A stretch of 64,000 nucleotides of DNA, from assembly GCA_013399305.1 (NCBI GenBank), contig VXAI01000038.1, forward strand, positions 1,377,194 to 1,441,193, read 5' to 3'. The notes beneath the pieces are model-generated. The model was given only the letters and a program-made list of their open reading frames with translations. It ran no database searches and was not told the origin of the DNA. Position numbers and translations under genes: made by a program. Of this stretch, positions 1 to 13,800 are shown one piece after another. How positions within the stretch are numbered: position 1 is the stretch's first letter; the number at the start of each line of letters is the position of its first letter. The stretch comes from Rostratula benghalensis (taxonomy: Eukaryota; Chordata; Aves; Charadriiformes; Rostratulidae).

Positions 1-497
1 CCAAAACTCATACACATTTTAAAAGCTCTCTGGGTTTTGGCTGTTGTCTTAGAGTACATGAGCCAAACCAGCATAGGTTTTTGTCCTACTACAAGTGCAG
101 ATATCCTTCCAACCCCTATTTTTTTAGTTGTTTAGTTTATAAAATGTAAACAAAGTGTGAAAGAAACTGAATGATACCTTACATCATTACAAACACGTGG
201 TTCAGGAATCAAAATTCTGAATTAACCCAGTGGTTCCATTTTTACATAAAAAAGATTATGTCTATCCTGAAATCTTACAATATTGTGGTATTCTTGGCTT
301 TAAAAAAATATACTTCGATGATAGTAATAGTTTGAACTTTCATAGCACCTTTGGGCTTTGACCTGCAAAGTTAATAATAGAGTATTAGTCTTTCTAAATA
401 CTCGTTGCTCCTGCATGAAATACAGCTGTTCCATATTTATCTTGAATATATTTTATTTGTATTTTAGAGCTTCTACAACTAATGAATCAAATGTGGT

Positions 498-749
498 NNN
501 NNNNNNNNNNNNNNNNNNNNNNNNNNNNNNNNNNNNNNNNNNNNNNNNNNNNNNNNNNNNNNNNNNNNNNNNNNNNNNNNNNNNNNNNNNNNNNNNNNNN
601 NNNNNNNNNNNNNNNNNNNNNNNNNNNNNNNNNNNNNNNNNNNNNNNNNNNNNNNNNNNNNNNNNNNNNNNNNNNNNNNNNNNNNNNNNNNNNNNNNNNN
701 NNNNNNNNNNNNNNNNNNNNNNNNNNNNNNNNNNNNNNNNNNNNNNNNN
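498..749. other. Assembly gap of 252 N
   Basis: A run of 252 undetermined bases. Flanking sequence is ordinary intron. Open frames that cross it are artefacts of the N run. Confidence 0.99.
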
Positions 750-3429
750 GTTTCATTCTAAGCCTGGGTTACTGCGGTGGCAATGACGGTCCCCTTCAGT
801 TTTGCTGTGGTGGCAGCAGGGCTGTCAACTCAAGAAAGCCCATTATGGGATCAACCCAAGCTATAGAATACATCAGTGTCACATTCAGCAGAGCCACCAC
901 TCGTCCTGTAAAGAGGAGCAGGGATGTACAGTCAATAGCTGAAAACACTTATATTGTCCCTTGCAATATATACAGTATATATTGTTTCACTGGTTATTTT
1001 CTTTTAGGTACTTACCCACTTCTTACTGTTCTGTATTGAAAGGGGTTGAAAATGCAAATAATTTCAGATAGCAGGAACTGAAAGTGGTGAGGTTTTCTGA
1101 ACTGAGCCGTTAATACTTTTCTTGATAGAGCCTTATCTCGCACGGGGTTAATAATGCACATCGCAATACTTCTATCATTTTGTGGTTCGTTTAGCTTCTG
1201 TTAGCAGCACGGTTGGACTCCTACATCTCTTTTACCTTGTTTAAAAAAAATAAAATTGGTCATTAAACTGCATTAGTATCCGTAATGAGCCCAGGCATCT
1301 CTTTCCTGCTCTTCTCTTCCCTGTATTCAAAAAAACCTCTGTAGGCCTGTTTCAAGTGAGCAGTAACCACCCAGCCATGTAGTTAAATGCAAAGTGTTGT
1401 TCTGAGGAATAGTGTGATAAAATTTTAATTAATCCTGGCCGTTATTCTGATGCCTCAACAGAAAATGAATCCTTTGTCTGGCATATTTATTGGTATATGG
1501 ATTTATTTAAAGTCCCAGTGTTTCCATGTTAAAATAAATATTGTTTTACTTACTAGAGTAAAAGCATAGGTATACTAACGGCAGCAATATATCAATCCTC
1601 ATGCTTAGAATCTCTCTACAACCTGAATGTTCTACTTTTTAAACTTGTTTTAATATATCTTAATTTTTCTTTCCTGTCATTACCTGATTTCATGTGAAAC
1701 TTTCTCTGTGTGGTTCTCTTTTTCTTAATTCATTAGATTTGGCATGGCTGTTTATTGTATCAGCTTGGCATCTGGCTAATGTAGCTCATTTGAAATAAAC
1801 AATATGCTTGAACAAACCCCTACAAAATTAACCCTTGTGGTCTGAACAGACTGGTACATACACAGTATGACTTAGTTGTTGCCCTGTAAAAATTACTTAG
1901 GCAAATGAAAACATTTTTACGTGTTCTCTTGTTAACCTGTTCCCAGTCAAAGTATGAAATGTTTAACAACATTTCCAAACTTTTTTACTTGTGATATTTT
2001 TACACCATCCCTTATATTCTGCTGTCAAAAGAAGTTTCTCTCTTATACTGAAGAAAAAAACAAACAGCCTGCAAAAAAATCCAAGAGAACTTCACAGATC
2101 TGCAACATAAATAAAGCCATTTCTGTCTTGTTCGGAAAAGTTGTAAATCCCTGTGCTATAATTTATGTTCTAGGGGAAGTTCTAAATCCTTATGCAATTG
2201 CTGATGTTCTTAGTACCACCCAAACTGGTGAGACTTCTGAATGTCATGTAGAGGAATGTAATATGTTGATGCTGAAGTGACTTGTGTCATATTAAATTAA
2301 GTATTTATGCCTATGATCAAAGGCTGAGCAACACCAATGTGCTAGGGCTTATAATTCCCAGTTGCTGTGTATTCTGGAATGGGACCTTCATTGTTCTCTC
2401 TGAAGTAACTGACGTTGGGCTAAATAAGTATTAGTAGTGAAGATAATGACTAGAAAAAGGTTTGGTTAAAGCTTCTGTCAGAAGGGCTGGAATTTGACAG
2501 ATTCTATTTAATTCATGTCCATTTACAGCTTTCCTCTTCCATGTTACCAACGAGTATCGCTGTTTTGAGGCATTCTCACACCCTGTGTTGTGATCTCTGC
2601 TAGCAGATTGCTATTTGGCCTTCAAGTGGGTAAAAAGAGCTACATCAGAATATCCTTATCTAATGGTCAGAGCATTAAAAATGCTAGAAATCTCATGCTT
2701 TTCTTATAAATACTTAAAGTAATATGCCAGCATATGAATGGCCTATAGCTGGGCCGACCATCCCATCAGAAGTGCTTGATAGCATCAGGTTTTTTCCCAT
2801 GTACTTCTGGACATTCCCCTTTCTTCCTGGTTTGGGTTGGGTTTTCCTCTAAACGTGTCTTTTTTTAAAAAAAAAAATTATCTTGTGTTCTGGTGTTGGT
2901 AAGATGTGCCTTTTCAATTTGTTCTTGAACTCGCTGTCAGCTGTAATGGCCTCGTGCTCCTTTTTCTGGTGCTTTTCCACTTCTCTGCTGCCTTTCTTTG
3001 GAGCTTAAAGCCAACTTGTTATTAAAAGGCCTTTGCTTTGGAGGGGAAGATCTGATAGCTGCTCAATATTGCTTTTTATTTGGTACAAAAATTTTATTTT
3101 TGTGTTACTTTTGGTGAAGTGGAGAAAACCAACATCCCTTCCTGTCCTGGAAGCCTGTAGCTTTGTTCAGTTCTTCCTTCTCCATCTGCTCGAAAATAGT
3201 TTTCTCTCTATGATCACAAGTTAAGTATTTGAGGCAGCAGTTCGTTTTGAGTATCATCAAAATCAGTGCTTCCTTAGACCCTTGGGATGAGTCTCCGTGT
3301 TGCTTAGAGCAGAGAACGCATTGCTCTGTCACTGCTGAAGCTTCAGTCCTATCCAGTGTGGCAGCTTTCTGAGGCAGAAGAGTTTGGGGATGGGTAGAAA
3401 TAGTTTTGTTTATTTGTGGGGAATAAATT

Positions 3430-3510
3430 TTTGGGTGTGTGTGTTGGTGTGTTTGTGGGGGTTTTGTTTGTGTGGGGTTTTTTGTTTTTTGTTGTGGTTT
3501 TTTTTTTACT
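3430..3510. repeat. Low-complexity T/G-rich tract
   Basis: The + strand here is almost only G and T, with GT dinucleotides, G runs of 3-5 and T runs up to about 10. It explains the open frames rich in Lys, Thr and Pro read on the opposite strand. Confidence 0.85.
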
Positions 3511-4469
3511 TTCTCTGTCAAATTGTCTTCTTTCTTCACTATCTATGAATTCAAACATGTAATTGTGCCCGATGAGGATTGTGGGGTTGTTCTTAATGAC
3601 TTACAGCTGTTATGTGCAAGAGAGAAGGATGCTAACTAAACATACAAAAGATATATTTTTTTAATAACAAAATGCCAAATAGTGTTACAGCACTGTTTTA
3701 ATACTAGCACTCCCACCAGAGGCCTCATGCATATGCATGTTAGGAGACCACCACGTGGGAGAAATATGATGAGTATGAGGGAGAGAAAATGAATATTGAT
3801 AAAACATGTCACAAACTGTGAATAGCCCACAGGAAATATAATCTCAGTGGGTATGCGTAATTGAAACAGATTAAAATCTAAATCCATGCAGCTGATGGTG
3901 TTTTTTGTCTTGAAAGGTCAACTGGGTTTTTGACACTCCTAGTCTTACCAGAAACCTGTGTAAAAGACATTGGGCAGGGTATCTTCAATACATTTTATTT
4001 AGAATGGACAGTTATGACTGGTCGTTGACCTTGAGATTCCATTAGCAGTAATGAAGGGCAGTCAGTAATGCTGTGTGTGGAGTACAGTAAATGATGCATA
4101 TGCACAGATGAGAACACATCCCCTGCTCTGTGCTGTGTTGGGATCCACCATGGCACTGCCACTGCATCCGTGGTGCCGCTAAGATAAAAGGAAGCAGTGG
4201 TACTAACAGTAGTGAGACTGCTTTGGAAATATTTTTACTGTACAGTGTGGTGGAGTCCCACTTTCTACATTTCACTTCTTCCCTCTCTCTTCTCATTGGG
4301 AAAAGATGACAAAATTTCTAATTCTCTACAGAAACGAATATGTTTTAAATAGGATGAATATGTCTTAAACTTCAGTTAATCAAAATGCTTCAGGCTGACT
4401 TTGGGTGACACTTGGTGTACCAGAATCACAATGTATTTAAGGATCATGTGACATGTATGGTGTTGGGGA

Positions 4470-4565
4470 TTATGGTGTAGGGGCGAACTTTGTAGAGTGG
4501 GTAAGGTGGTTGGACTTGGTGATGCCAAGGGTCTTTTCCAATCTGAATGATTCCATGATTCTATA
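4470..4565 (+). mobile_element. CR1 LINE fragment, 3' end, + orientation
   Basis: The sequence ends in the CR1 3' tail signature: a motif of the form GGTTGGACT...GGTCTTTTCCAA, followed by two CR1 octamers (ATTCCATG at 4550-4557 and ATTCTATA at 4558-4565). Only the extreme 3' end remains; the left boundary is approximate because the sequence is diverged. CR1 copies are typically 5'-truncated, as here. Confidence 0.8.
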
Positions 4566-5145
4566 TTCTTCAAGCTTGACTAGTCCATCCTAATGAGCAG
4601 GAACTGAAGGAAAGGTGGCAAGGAGGAACAAGGAGTCCCTGACAAAACACAAATATAGAAAAGCATGTAAGAGGTGGAATACATAGGAATGCACAGATAC
4701 TGTCTGAGCATGTGGGATGGGACTAAGAGAGCTGTCCCTGTGGGTCTCTTAGTGTTATTGTTCCTTTGTGGTAGGATGTGAGGCTCGTTAGAGCCCAGAG
4801 AACTTTAGAAGCAAATGAAATCAGCTTCTTCATTCTATGACTTCTTCAGGCCTATTACGTTGTTTATAGTTACTTGTAATGAGAAGTTCCAATGTCTTAA
4901 GTTAAAAAATATGTTCCCAATGACCAGGCTGGCTCACACATGATGAAAGTGCAGGAGAAAAGACCCAAAGCATATATTATTTTGCAGACGTTCATTATAT
5001 GATAGTGGTCATTGAGAATGAAATACTGCATTCCTTATTTGGTCATCACAGTTGGATTCAGAGAGAATTTTTAAGTATCTTGACTTTCTTCCCTATTCCC
5101 ATTAATTACTTACATGGCACTGAGGGTTTTACGCATGTAGGGCAT

Positions 5146-5189
5146 GTGTCTATTATTGTTGTTCTTGGTGTCTATTATTGTTGTTCTTG
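5146..5189. repeat. Perfect 2-copy tandem duplication, 22-bp unit
   Basis: Two identical 22-nt units (5146-5167 and 5168-5189) lie head to tail. The unit contains TATTATTGTTGTTCTTG. No mismatch between copies suggests a recent slippage duplication. Confidence 0.95.
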
Positions 5190-5320
5190 TTGGTTTCTCA
5201 TATAATGACATATTTCTAATTAATGTGTCCCAGAACGTAAAGTTTCGTTAATTTCAGTTTATTAAAAATGTCTATGTGTATACTGTGTGTACTTCAAAGA
5301 ATATTGACTAGGTAATACTT

Positions 5321-5344
5321 CAGTATAATCACTGCAGTATAATC
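5321..5344. repeat. Short direct repeat
   Basis: CAGTATAATC occurs at 5321-5330 and again at 5335-5344, separated by four bases. Possibly a local slippage product. Confidence 0.7.
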
Positions 5345-7551
5345 TTCCTTGAAAAGAAATCAGCACCTAAGTTAAGCATGAGAATGTTAGCTGCTCTTAT
5401 ACTATGAAGGACAAAGGAAATCACAAATTTCACATTTGAGTGACTTTTATTAATTGTTTCTATCTCCTGCCTCCACTTAAGTAATATTTGCTTAGAGACA
5501 GCACCATCAGCACCAATTTATTTTATCCTAAAATACTAGGTAGATGAATAGTCCTGACAAGTTCACCTGAACAGTCGGCATTGTCAGCAAATAAAAACCA
5601 TAAATATGATCATTCAGACTTTACAAAGTACATTGTTTCCTTAATAAAATAGGTTGTGAATAAAAAACAATAAAAATTGACAGCTGAGATGTCACTTAGT
5701 CTTGGTAATGTTGGCAAAAGGATGGAGGTTTTCTAGATTCTTTTGGATAAATCTTACTTTTAAATGTAAAATCATCCATTTCCTTGAGAAAAGCAAGTTT
5801 GCTTTTGGAAATGAGGCTTGCCAAGCCTTTGTCATTACACAAAGGTGAAAAAGCAGTTGTGGACCCCCTACAGACTCTTATTTTTCCCTTTCAAAACAAA
5901 AGGGAGCGAGAATAGCAAAGCTGCCACCGCTCAAGCAGCAGGCTTTCCCCATCCTCTGTTCTCCAGCAGCCACCACCAAAAAGGTCTTTTCTGAAGGCCC
6001 GGGGTTTGTTTCCTCTTTTGGAGACTTTGTAGCATTCCTGATGTGCTTCTACTTAAAGTGGACTTCTGGATGAAGCTGCCTGTGTCTGAGCTGTCTGTAA
6101 GACAACAAAGCTCAAGACCCTGAAGAACATCATCTTTAAAGTAGACCTGGAGCCTATGAAGGTTTCTAATCTTGTGACTGCAGCGAGGGAGGCAGCTGTG
6201 CCCATAGGACATGTACAGTCTGCCTTAGAGCTGTGGGTGGATCTATAAGCACCCTGAGAGAAAGGGCAAGGAGACAGAATGACATGCAGATGAAGACCAA
6301 AGTTCATCATTTCCTCACCAAAGTGGAATGTGGCAGGTCACCCTGCTACAAAAACCATTTTTTAATTAATTGCACTTCTTCTACACCTTTTTTCACAGAA
6401 GGACCGCAACCTTTTTTAACTTAGGCCTGCTGAACGTATCTAAGGAAATCTTTTCTGCTCATAACCAGGAGCTCAGGAAAAAAGGTCTCTGGTAACCACC
6501 AAATGTGTCTGTCTATATTGCACGCTGAGAAAATGGCACGTTGAATTTTAAGGTGCCCTGATACATACTGGTCTAATACAGGGTCTGTAGTACCGGGCTT
6601 GCACCTCTGACTCTGGTTTAAAAGCTAAATGTTCCCATTTGGAGTGGAAAATAGGAAATGCATCCAAGTTTTGCATGTGCTGTGCTACTCTTGTGAAAGT
6701 AAGATCAAACGGACTTCACTTTGGTACAGGGAGGCAAGAGTTACACCTGTGTTGTGTGTGGAGAAACTCTTTGACGTGTCCTATCTGTGACCAGAGCCAC
6801 CAGGCGGGTGGAGCACATTGGGTCATCTTCTGCCTTTCCACATTAGTAAGCATTAAGTCGATCCCTTATCTGATAGACATTGACTGTATGCATCCTTGCC
6901 TCATTTAATCTCAGCTGATTTGATTAAAAATGAAGTATTTAGTATTACTGTTACATGTTTAAAATATTTTCTTAGTGTTAGACAATATTTGTAGTATGTT
7001 TTCTAGTTCAGCCTGCAGAACAGCAGTCAAGTGAAAGAATAATAGCACATTAGAGCAACCTGTATATTACTGCGAGTTTCTTTTCAGTATAACAGCATGC
7101 TTACATTTGAAGAAACACCTTTATTATTTTGAATGTATTTATATTCGCAAGATACATACTGTCTAATTATTCTCCCTTGACAAGTAAGTTTGTAATAATA
7201 ATTTGGCGTTTAGGTAAAAGACACCTCTTCATCTTGTAAAGCTTAAAGCAGTAACTCATTAAAGGGGTAGTTCTGTTTTATTTGCAGAATGGTTATTTCT
7301 TTCGGATTGTGTTGTGAGCCTAGTTTTAGAGTAAATGAACTTTGTTCTCTGTTTATAAAATTGAAGTGTTCCTTCTGAGGTCTTAATTTCCAGTTTACTG
7401 CAGCAGTGCTGCTGAGTGGCACGAGTGCTGGTGCACTGGGAGGCCAGGGAGAGCTCGGGAGGCAGCTTCCAAGCAGAGCCCTGTTTTCTTGTTGAAGATA
7501 TGTTTTAATTGAGGTGGATTATTATTTTGATATTTTTTTAAATACATTGAA

Positions 7552-7606
7552 GATGCTTTCAGCTGCAAGTTAGAGTACTGTGAAGCATCAAAGGACTGGG
7601 AGAGCT
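7552..7606 (+). repeat. Copy 1 of a diverged dispersed 55-nt repeat
   Basis: It aligns without gaps to 10777-10831 at 45 of 55 positions by hand count. The best block covers the motif GTGAAGCATCAAAGGA. Each copy has 7-bp inverted arms (GATGCTT and AAGCATC) separated by 24 nt; here they lie at 7552-7558 and 7583-7589. The family is not one I can name. Confidence 0.7.
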
Positions 7607-8888
7607 TCTCCAAAACAGATTTTCTGAGAAGTCTGTGCCGAGGAAAGTGTGGTTTGGGTCTTACAGCAAAACCTGGTTTCCTGCAGTTTGTAATTTGCAG
7701 AGAATACTGCCTTGACATACTGCCCTGAAATAGAATGACACCAAAGGAATTGAGTTTCATGTTGCTGTCATACCTGCCGTTTGAATTGTCATAAAACCCC
7801 AATAGCTTCATTTTGTATTTAAAAAAAAAAATTAAAAAAAATCTTGAGCAACCTCAGTATTGGGAAAAAACTGCTTGTTAGGGCATTCCAGCTTTGATTC
7901 TGGGATTCGGAGTCAGATACCCAAATCTTAGGTCTCATTAACACTGAAGTGAAAAACAATATTTCTCTCATGATTAGATATAATCAGTCAAACGTTTAAA
8001 TGGTCTAATATGACTTTCCTATTAAGGATGACTGATGGTGTGGTCCTGCATAAGGTCTTTTGATTAGATGTTTTTCTTTTCTTTGAATCCATGTACCTCT
8101 CTGTGCATCCTTTTCCAAGAAGAATACAGCATATTTTATAACAAAATTGTATAGTTGGCTTAGAGCAAACACCGTGAAGAGAAATTAAATTTACTCTCAT
8201 ATTACCCATCAAATCCCCCCACGTTAGGCTGAAAATATGGAACACTTCAGTAATTATCAAGGGTTTTTAGCTTTGCTTCATAGTATTGCTTAAGCTGAAA
8301 TAGTGCTGCCTTTCAATTTTAGTGGATGAGAAATGCCTATTTAAAAGTTAAATATAATCTGTCAATTTGTTATATTCTGTTTCTTTGTTTCTTGGGTTTG
8401 AGTGTTCCCTAGAAAAGGTAAAAATTAAAGTTAATTCTGATGATCATGCAGACACTGCTGTATCCTTATAACCACATGTCAAGATGTCGCCCCTCAGTCA
8501 TTTTAACCTATGAAGTTCACTCTTAAATGAAGTAAAAAGTAAAACTCTAATAGTTTTTATTTAGGTTAAAAATATTACCCTTGTAACAGCAGTTTCACGA
8601 ACGGTCGTGAGAATTAAATTTCAGTGTAAATGAAAGAGGGGGGAGGTATTTTGAGAATGTCCCACGGGATAATAAACCAATTTAATGTCATCAGTGCAAA
8701 GAAAAAAAATTACAATTCTGAATATTGAGCAAAGAACACATTCATCATGGTCGGGAGTTCTGGAAGCAGCATTTAAAAAAGTATATTAGGACTTAAAGTC
8801 AACCGTTAAAGAAAATAATGATGTTTTGGTTTTTTTCCTTTCTAAGCATGAATTGCATTATAGGCAAATAATATGTGAGAGCATTGTC

Positions 8889-8905
8889 TTTTTTTTTTTT
8901 TTTTT
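8889..8905. repeat. Poly(T) tract, 17 nt
   Basis: Uninterrupted T run in intron. Confidence 0.95.
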
Positions 8906-10776
8906 AAATTCCCCAGCCCAAAGGCTCTAGCAAGAGCAGAGCACATACAGCTGTCAAGGGCAGCAGCAGTTTATCGGCACTTGGCTCATCTGTCACATTT
9001 TGCATTGAGCTGTAAGGACACCAGGAAGCTGCTCTCCGTTGGCAGAGGCACAGACTCACCGTGGAAGTGGGCAGCGGCGTAAAACGGGTTCTAACACCTG
9101 GGCCCCTCATTGCTGGTGGGGTGTGAGAGGCGTGCGGTTATAGCCACGTTCACACGCATACTGCAATGAAGAGACTCTGCTAAAGGAGAGGTCACAGCAG
9201 ATAAATCATGTAGAAAAGCTTTGACATTTTTGTAGCATTACATTTAGGCCATCAGCTGGCTGGAATGGTTTTGGTTTTTTCTTCAATTAGTATTTAGTAT
9301 TTCTTAAGCCTGACTTGTTGAATATAGCAGTAAAGCATTAAAAAGCTACACTGAAATGATTAGCTGTGGTGGTCAGAATCTAACTGAACAGTCCAACTGG
9401 AATCATGCAGGTTCAACAGAAAACAATTGGTTGTAGTTCAACTATATGAAGAAAACAGTGTGTTACCCTAATCAAGTAAGAATTTTAATTTTTTTTTTTA
9501 ATTTAAATAATGGTACTTCAGTACATGAGAAATGTTGCTATAAAGAAAGCAAATTCTGCATCTGAAACCAACTGAAAATCGGTTTAAGTCTTGAATACTT
9601 GCAAGAATAGTGGAGAGAAGCAGGACAAGGTTTATATAAATTATTGCTGCTCTTTCCTGACATTTCAGCCATCATTCTTAGGATTATTTTAACTGCACAA
9701 ACTGATATATATCAAGGAGTTTATCCTTCACTGTCACAGAAGATGCTGCCATGGAATTCAGCTCAAGAAATCAATTTAATGATTTGACAAAGAAGAAAAA
9801 TTAGATTGGCATTACAGAGAAACGTTTAATAATGATAAGAAATAAACTCAAAGCACTTGTAATGCATTTTTCTCCCTATTGTTCAACTGTATAATTTTAA
9901 ATAGTATTGGTAACTTTGGAGGGGGAAGCTGATCAGATGTTGATTGGCATGAAAAAGCATACAGCTGTTACACTTCTTAATTCTGAGTGACCGTTGTGAA
10001 GTCACAGTTGGCTTTTGCCATAGTAAGGGTTTTGACAATGCCCAGTACAGATGACTGTGAAAGGAATATTTTATTTAGGTTTTTGTATGTGTGAAGCTCC
10101 CTGGGATGATTTTTCTTACCTTCAGTTTTTCTGTATTCGTTACTAGGCAATGATAGAATTGCACGTGAACAGAACTTTTTCCTTAAGCTGTTTTTTTGGC
10201 ACAGGACAAGGCACTCTTGGTGTTGTCTGGTCACCTGCAGTCCTGCTGAGGGGGTCTGCTAGCAATTACACTGAAGGCACTTTGGTACTGCTTCTCATGT
10301 GAGGATACATGTGCCTTTTGACTTGTGAGTTAGCCACTTCTCACCTGTGAAGTCCCACGTCCCTTGACATAGAGAAGAGAACTGAGTCACTGAGACAGAC
10401 AATGACTTTAGTTTGCACAATTATGTTTTAGGGCAGAGCCAGGAATTATGCCAGGATAAATAGCCCCCCAACAATTCTCTTTGAATCCTAAATGAGAATT
10501 GTGCATCCTTCTGCCTGTGACAGACATTGGTTCTGTCTTTTTCTAAGGCTGTATTATATATTTTTGTACTTCTGAGCTGGCAACCTGCAAATTTGGGATT
10601 CATTATTTTTGAGCTATCAATGATCCCTGTTCCACAGATCTGCTTGTGACTGGGAGGTTAGTTTTAGGCCAGTGAGACCTGGGGTGGCAGCTGTGAACTA
10701 AATATATATATTTATTCCCCCATCCCCCATATGCCTTAATAGTAGTGAGTTAGTTGGTTTTTTAATTCATTTTAAT

Positions 10777-10831
10777 GATGCTTACATTAGCAACTTAGAG
10801 CACTGTGAAGCATCAAAGGACCCAAAGAGCT
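10777..10831 (+). repeat. Copy 2 of a diverged dispersed 55-nt repeat
   Basis: Partner of 7552-7606, in the same orientation about 3.2 kb away. The inverted arms are kept here at 10777-10783 and 10808-10814. Flanking sequence does not align clearly. Confidence 0.7.
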
Positions 10832-13800
10832 GTCCTTCCAAAAATATGTTTTAATACTCTGCAAAAGTTCAAGGTACAAGTCTAGATTTTGGGAAGTTAC
10901 ATTTGGCTAGAGATGGTGGATACAAAATTAAGGCAAATCCAGGATGGCAATGAAAGTCCCCATTTCCTTATGGGGTAAAATCCATGCCTCTGGAGACATT
11001 ATGCTAACAGTGTCTGATACAGAGGTATTTATAGTAACTGCTTCTCCGGAAAGAAACATTTTGCTTCCTTTTTACTTGAAGGAAAGGCATAAAAGTGAGC
11101 CTCAAAGGGGAAAAAGGCCTATAATCCTTTAGGTTGAAGTGCTTCTTAATTCAAACAGTGTGCTACTTAAAGAATTCGATAAAAAGGATTAGAACTGGAA
11201 AAGAAAGACATTTTTAAAAGCAAAGCTATTACAGGGTTCATTACTTTATTTATGTCTTCTCCAAAATCACATGAATGAAGGAAAAAAAATGAGAGAAAAA
11301 AATACTGGCCTCAGTTCAGAATGTCAATTACTACTTTTTTAATCCTCTTTTCACAATTTATTTGACATCTTGAACAGTAGCCAAAAAAGCTATTATAACT
11401 ATAAAATACATTCATTGGTATAAATCTCATTAAGTTGAGCAATTTAATTAAGGTATTGACATGCTTAATTGATATGTGCAAGGAGAGACCATTTTCATAT
11501 CTAATTTCCATATGCTTTCTGCTTTTAAAAAAACCAGCTCCGTAAAAATGTTATAGATTCAGCTAAGCCCTGTCATCCCAAAGGAGCACTTGCTACCATT
11601 TACCTTGATTTAGAGCCAACTACTCTTCTAAGTGGAGCTCCATTAAATGGATCTGATGTGTGCCTGACTCAAACATGCGTCAGCTTCTCTTATGATCAAT
11701 AGTAGAATATTTATATTAATAAAGCACCAAGTTAATTAAATAAAATAGTCTTCTGGGTAAACTTAAGTTACTAGGGGATGGGCAGAGAATCGATATATTC
11801 TGCCATTTGAACATTAGCTATGTGCTCTGAAATTTGATGTCATCGTAGCAAAGATGCTTGTGGTGTGGAAGTCTCAGGTGCACAGAAACCACCAGGGCAG
11901 AAATCTCCTTGAGTGTCCTGTGCAGGATTTGCTTATCAAGTCAAAAACAAACAGAAAACCTCAGGTATGTTTGGCTTCTGTGACTTTTCATCCACCCAAA
12001 CACATTGCAAATCTTTTCTTCTGGGTTGGGATTGGACATGGTCGGGTAGGTATTTTCCTACCTGCCTTGCCAGAGAAGGAATATGCATGAGAAACTGGCC
12101 AAGTAAGGGTTTATCCGTGGTGATAGTCAAGGGTCATATGCTTCATTTTTGAAGAAAATAGCCTAAATAAATTCTAAAAAATACCTTTGAAATCACCTGT
12201 TCACTTGTGAGCCTGTCTAGTTCTAGTGTTTCAGCCCAAAGGACAACTGTTGTTCAGGCATTTCCAGCAGCATGGGCCTGCAGCTGCCCCTATGGGCTCA
12301 GGGATAAGTGATGGGGCGCACAGGGGGCCATGCTGCCTCTGCTGAAAACCTCTCAGACAGAGCTGGAGAGACATTTCTATGTGAGCAGGTCATTTCTGAC
12401 CATTATGGAAACCTGCCCCTGTTAGAAACATAATCATAACTCTCGGTCACAAATTCATGTCATTATTTTGCTCTGAGAAGACAAGCTCCACAGCCCCTGT
12501 AGCACCAGTGTTATTTCTATAATGTGCAGGTGGCCTTCAAAGGAAGCAGGTTCCCTCAGGTACCATTGGAATGTGCTGATACTGGTTTATTCTACCTTTT
12601 AGCTCCATTTTTAAGGCTCTGATTCAATAAAATAGAGTGAAAAAGCTTTTGGTAAATAATAATGCACCTTTAATAGAATCCCTGACTTTGATAACCAGAG
12701 GAGATGTGTGCAAAGAAAAGGAAACTTTAAGATGTTATTCAGTCAGTTTAGAACTTGTTCTGTGTAAATACATTACCATCTGTTTAGTCAGGGACACCGT
12801 GGCATCGCTAAAAACACTGTCACCTGTGGTCCAGAGGCAAGCAGTTGTGTGCCAAAGCCCTGAATGACGGTGGACTGTGGAGCATTCTTGCCCACAGGCT
12901 TCACTGGCTCCTTCATGCACCCTCTCATACTACTCAGGGTTGGTTTGAAGGTGGTAAGTTAAAACCAAAGGAATTTGAGTGGTTTCATTTGGGTCTTCTC
13001 ATTTTTAAACACTTGGATATGCTGGGCTGAACGGCAGTCGTTGCTGAGTGTGCAGTGATTACGGAACGTCTCGTGACCGTAACCTGGGGTCATGTCCAGG
13101 TGGAAGGTTTCAATGAGCCCGTTCTTCTGCCTTCTCTGTGAGAGATGCTGTCTACCAGATGCACTGAACAAAACCACCATGTCGACCTACAGGGAGGGAC
13201 CATATGGGTTAATGTATAGGACTTATTAAAATAATCAGTAGGAGTAGTTCTGGGCTATTGCAGGGAAATAGCACCAATGGTTGAATAAATAATAATAATA
13301 GCACTGGTTGAAATACTTCTGATTACCAGGCACAGTGGAAAACCTGAAGGAATAGTCTCCTCTAATAGTGATATTTGTTTTCCAGTTGCTAATATCACTA
13401 TTTCAGCATTTACTGAATATACTTGTGTGTGTTCCTATTTTTGTATTTGATGTAGAACCTTTTGAAGAAGATAGAAGCTTGGTGTGTTTAATACTTCCAA
13501 TGTACATATACAATACTTCATTTACAGAGAAATATACTTTGGTTCTTGTCTAACGTTACTAATCAAAGCATGTAAAACATGTGAAAATTCAAGATTTTTA
13601 GTGGATGTAAAGCTATACTTCTACTGTATGACTGTCTTTACTAAAGTGTTGGTAATGCCTACCAGTTAGTATTTGTTTTGCCTTTCTTCTTTTATATCGT
13701 TCTTGTGTTCTATGATTTAGGAGGACTGAACAAAGAGTGCAAGCTAGAGACAACATTGGAACCATATGTGTTATAGTCCTATATAATCTATAGCATAATC

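Noticed and set aside
482..1039. Open frames spanning the N gap
   Set aside because: They exist only because undetermined bases contain no stop codons.
3105..3539. 144-codon - strand open frame rich in Lys, Thr and Pro
   Set aside because: Its composition comes from translating the low-complexity G/T tract; it is not a gene.
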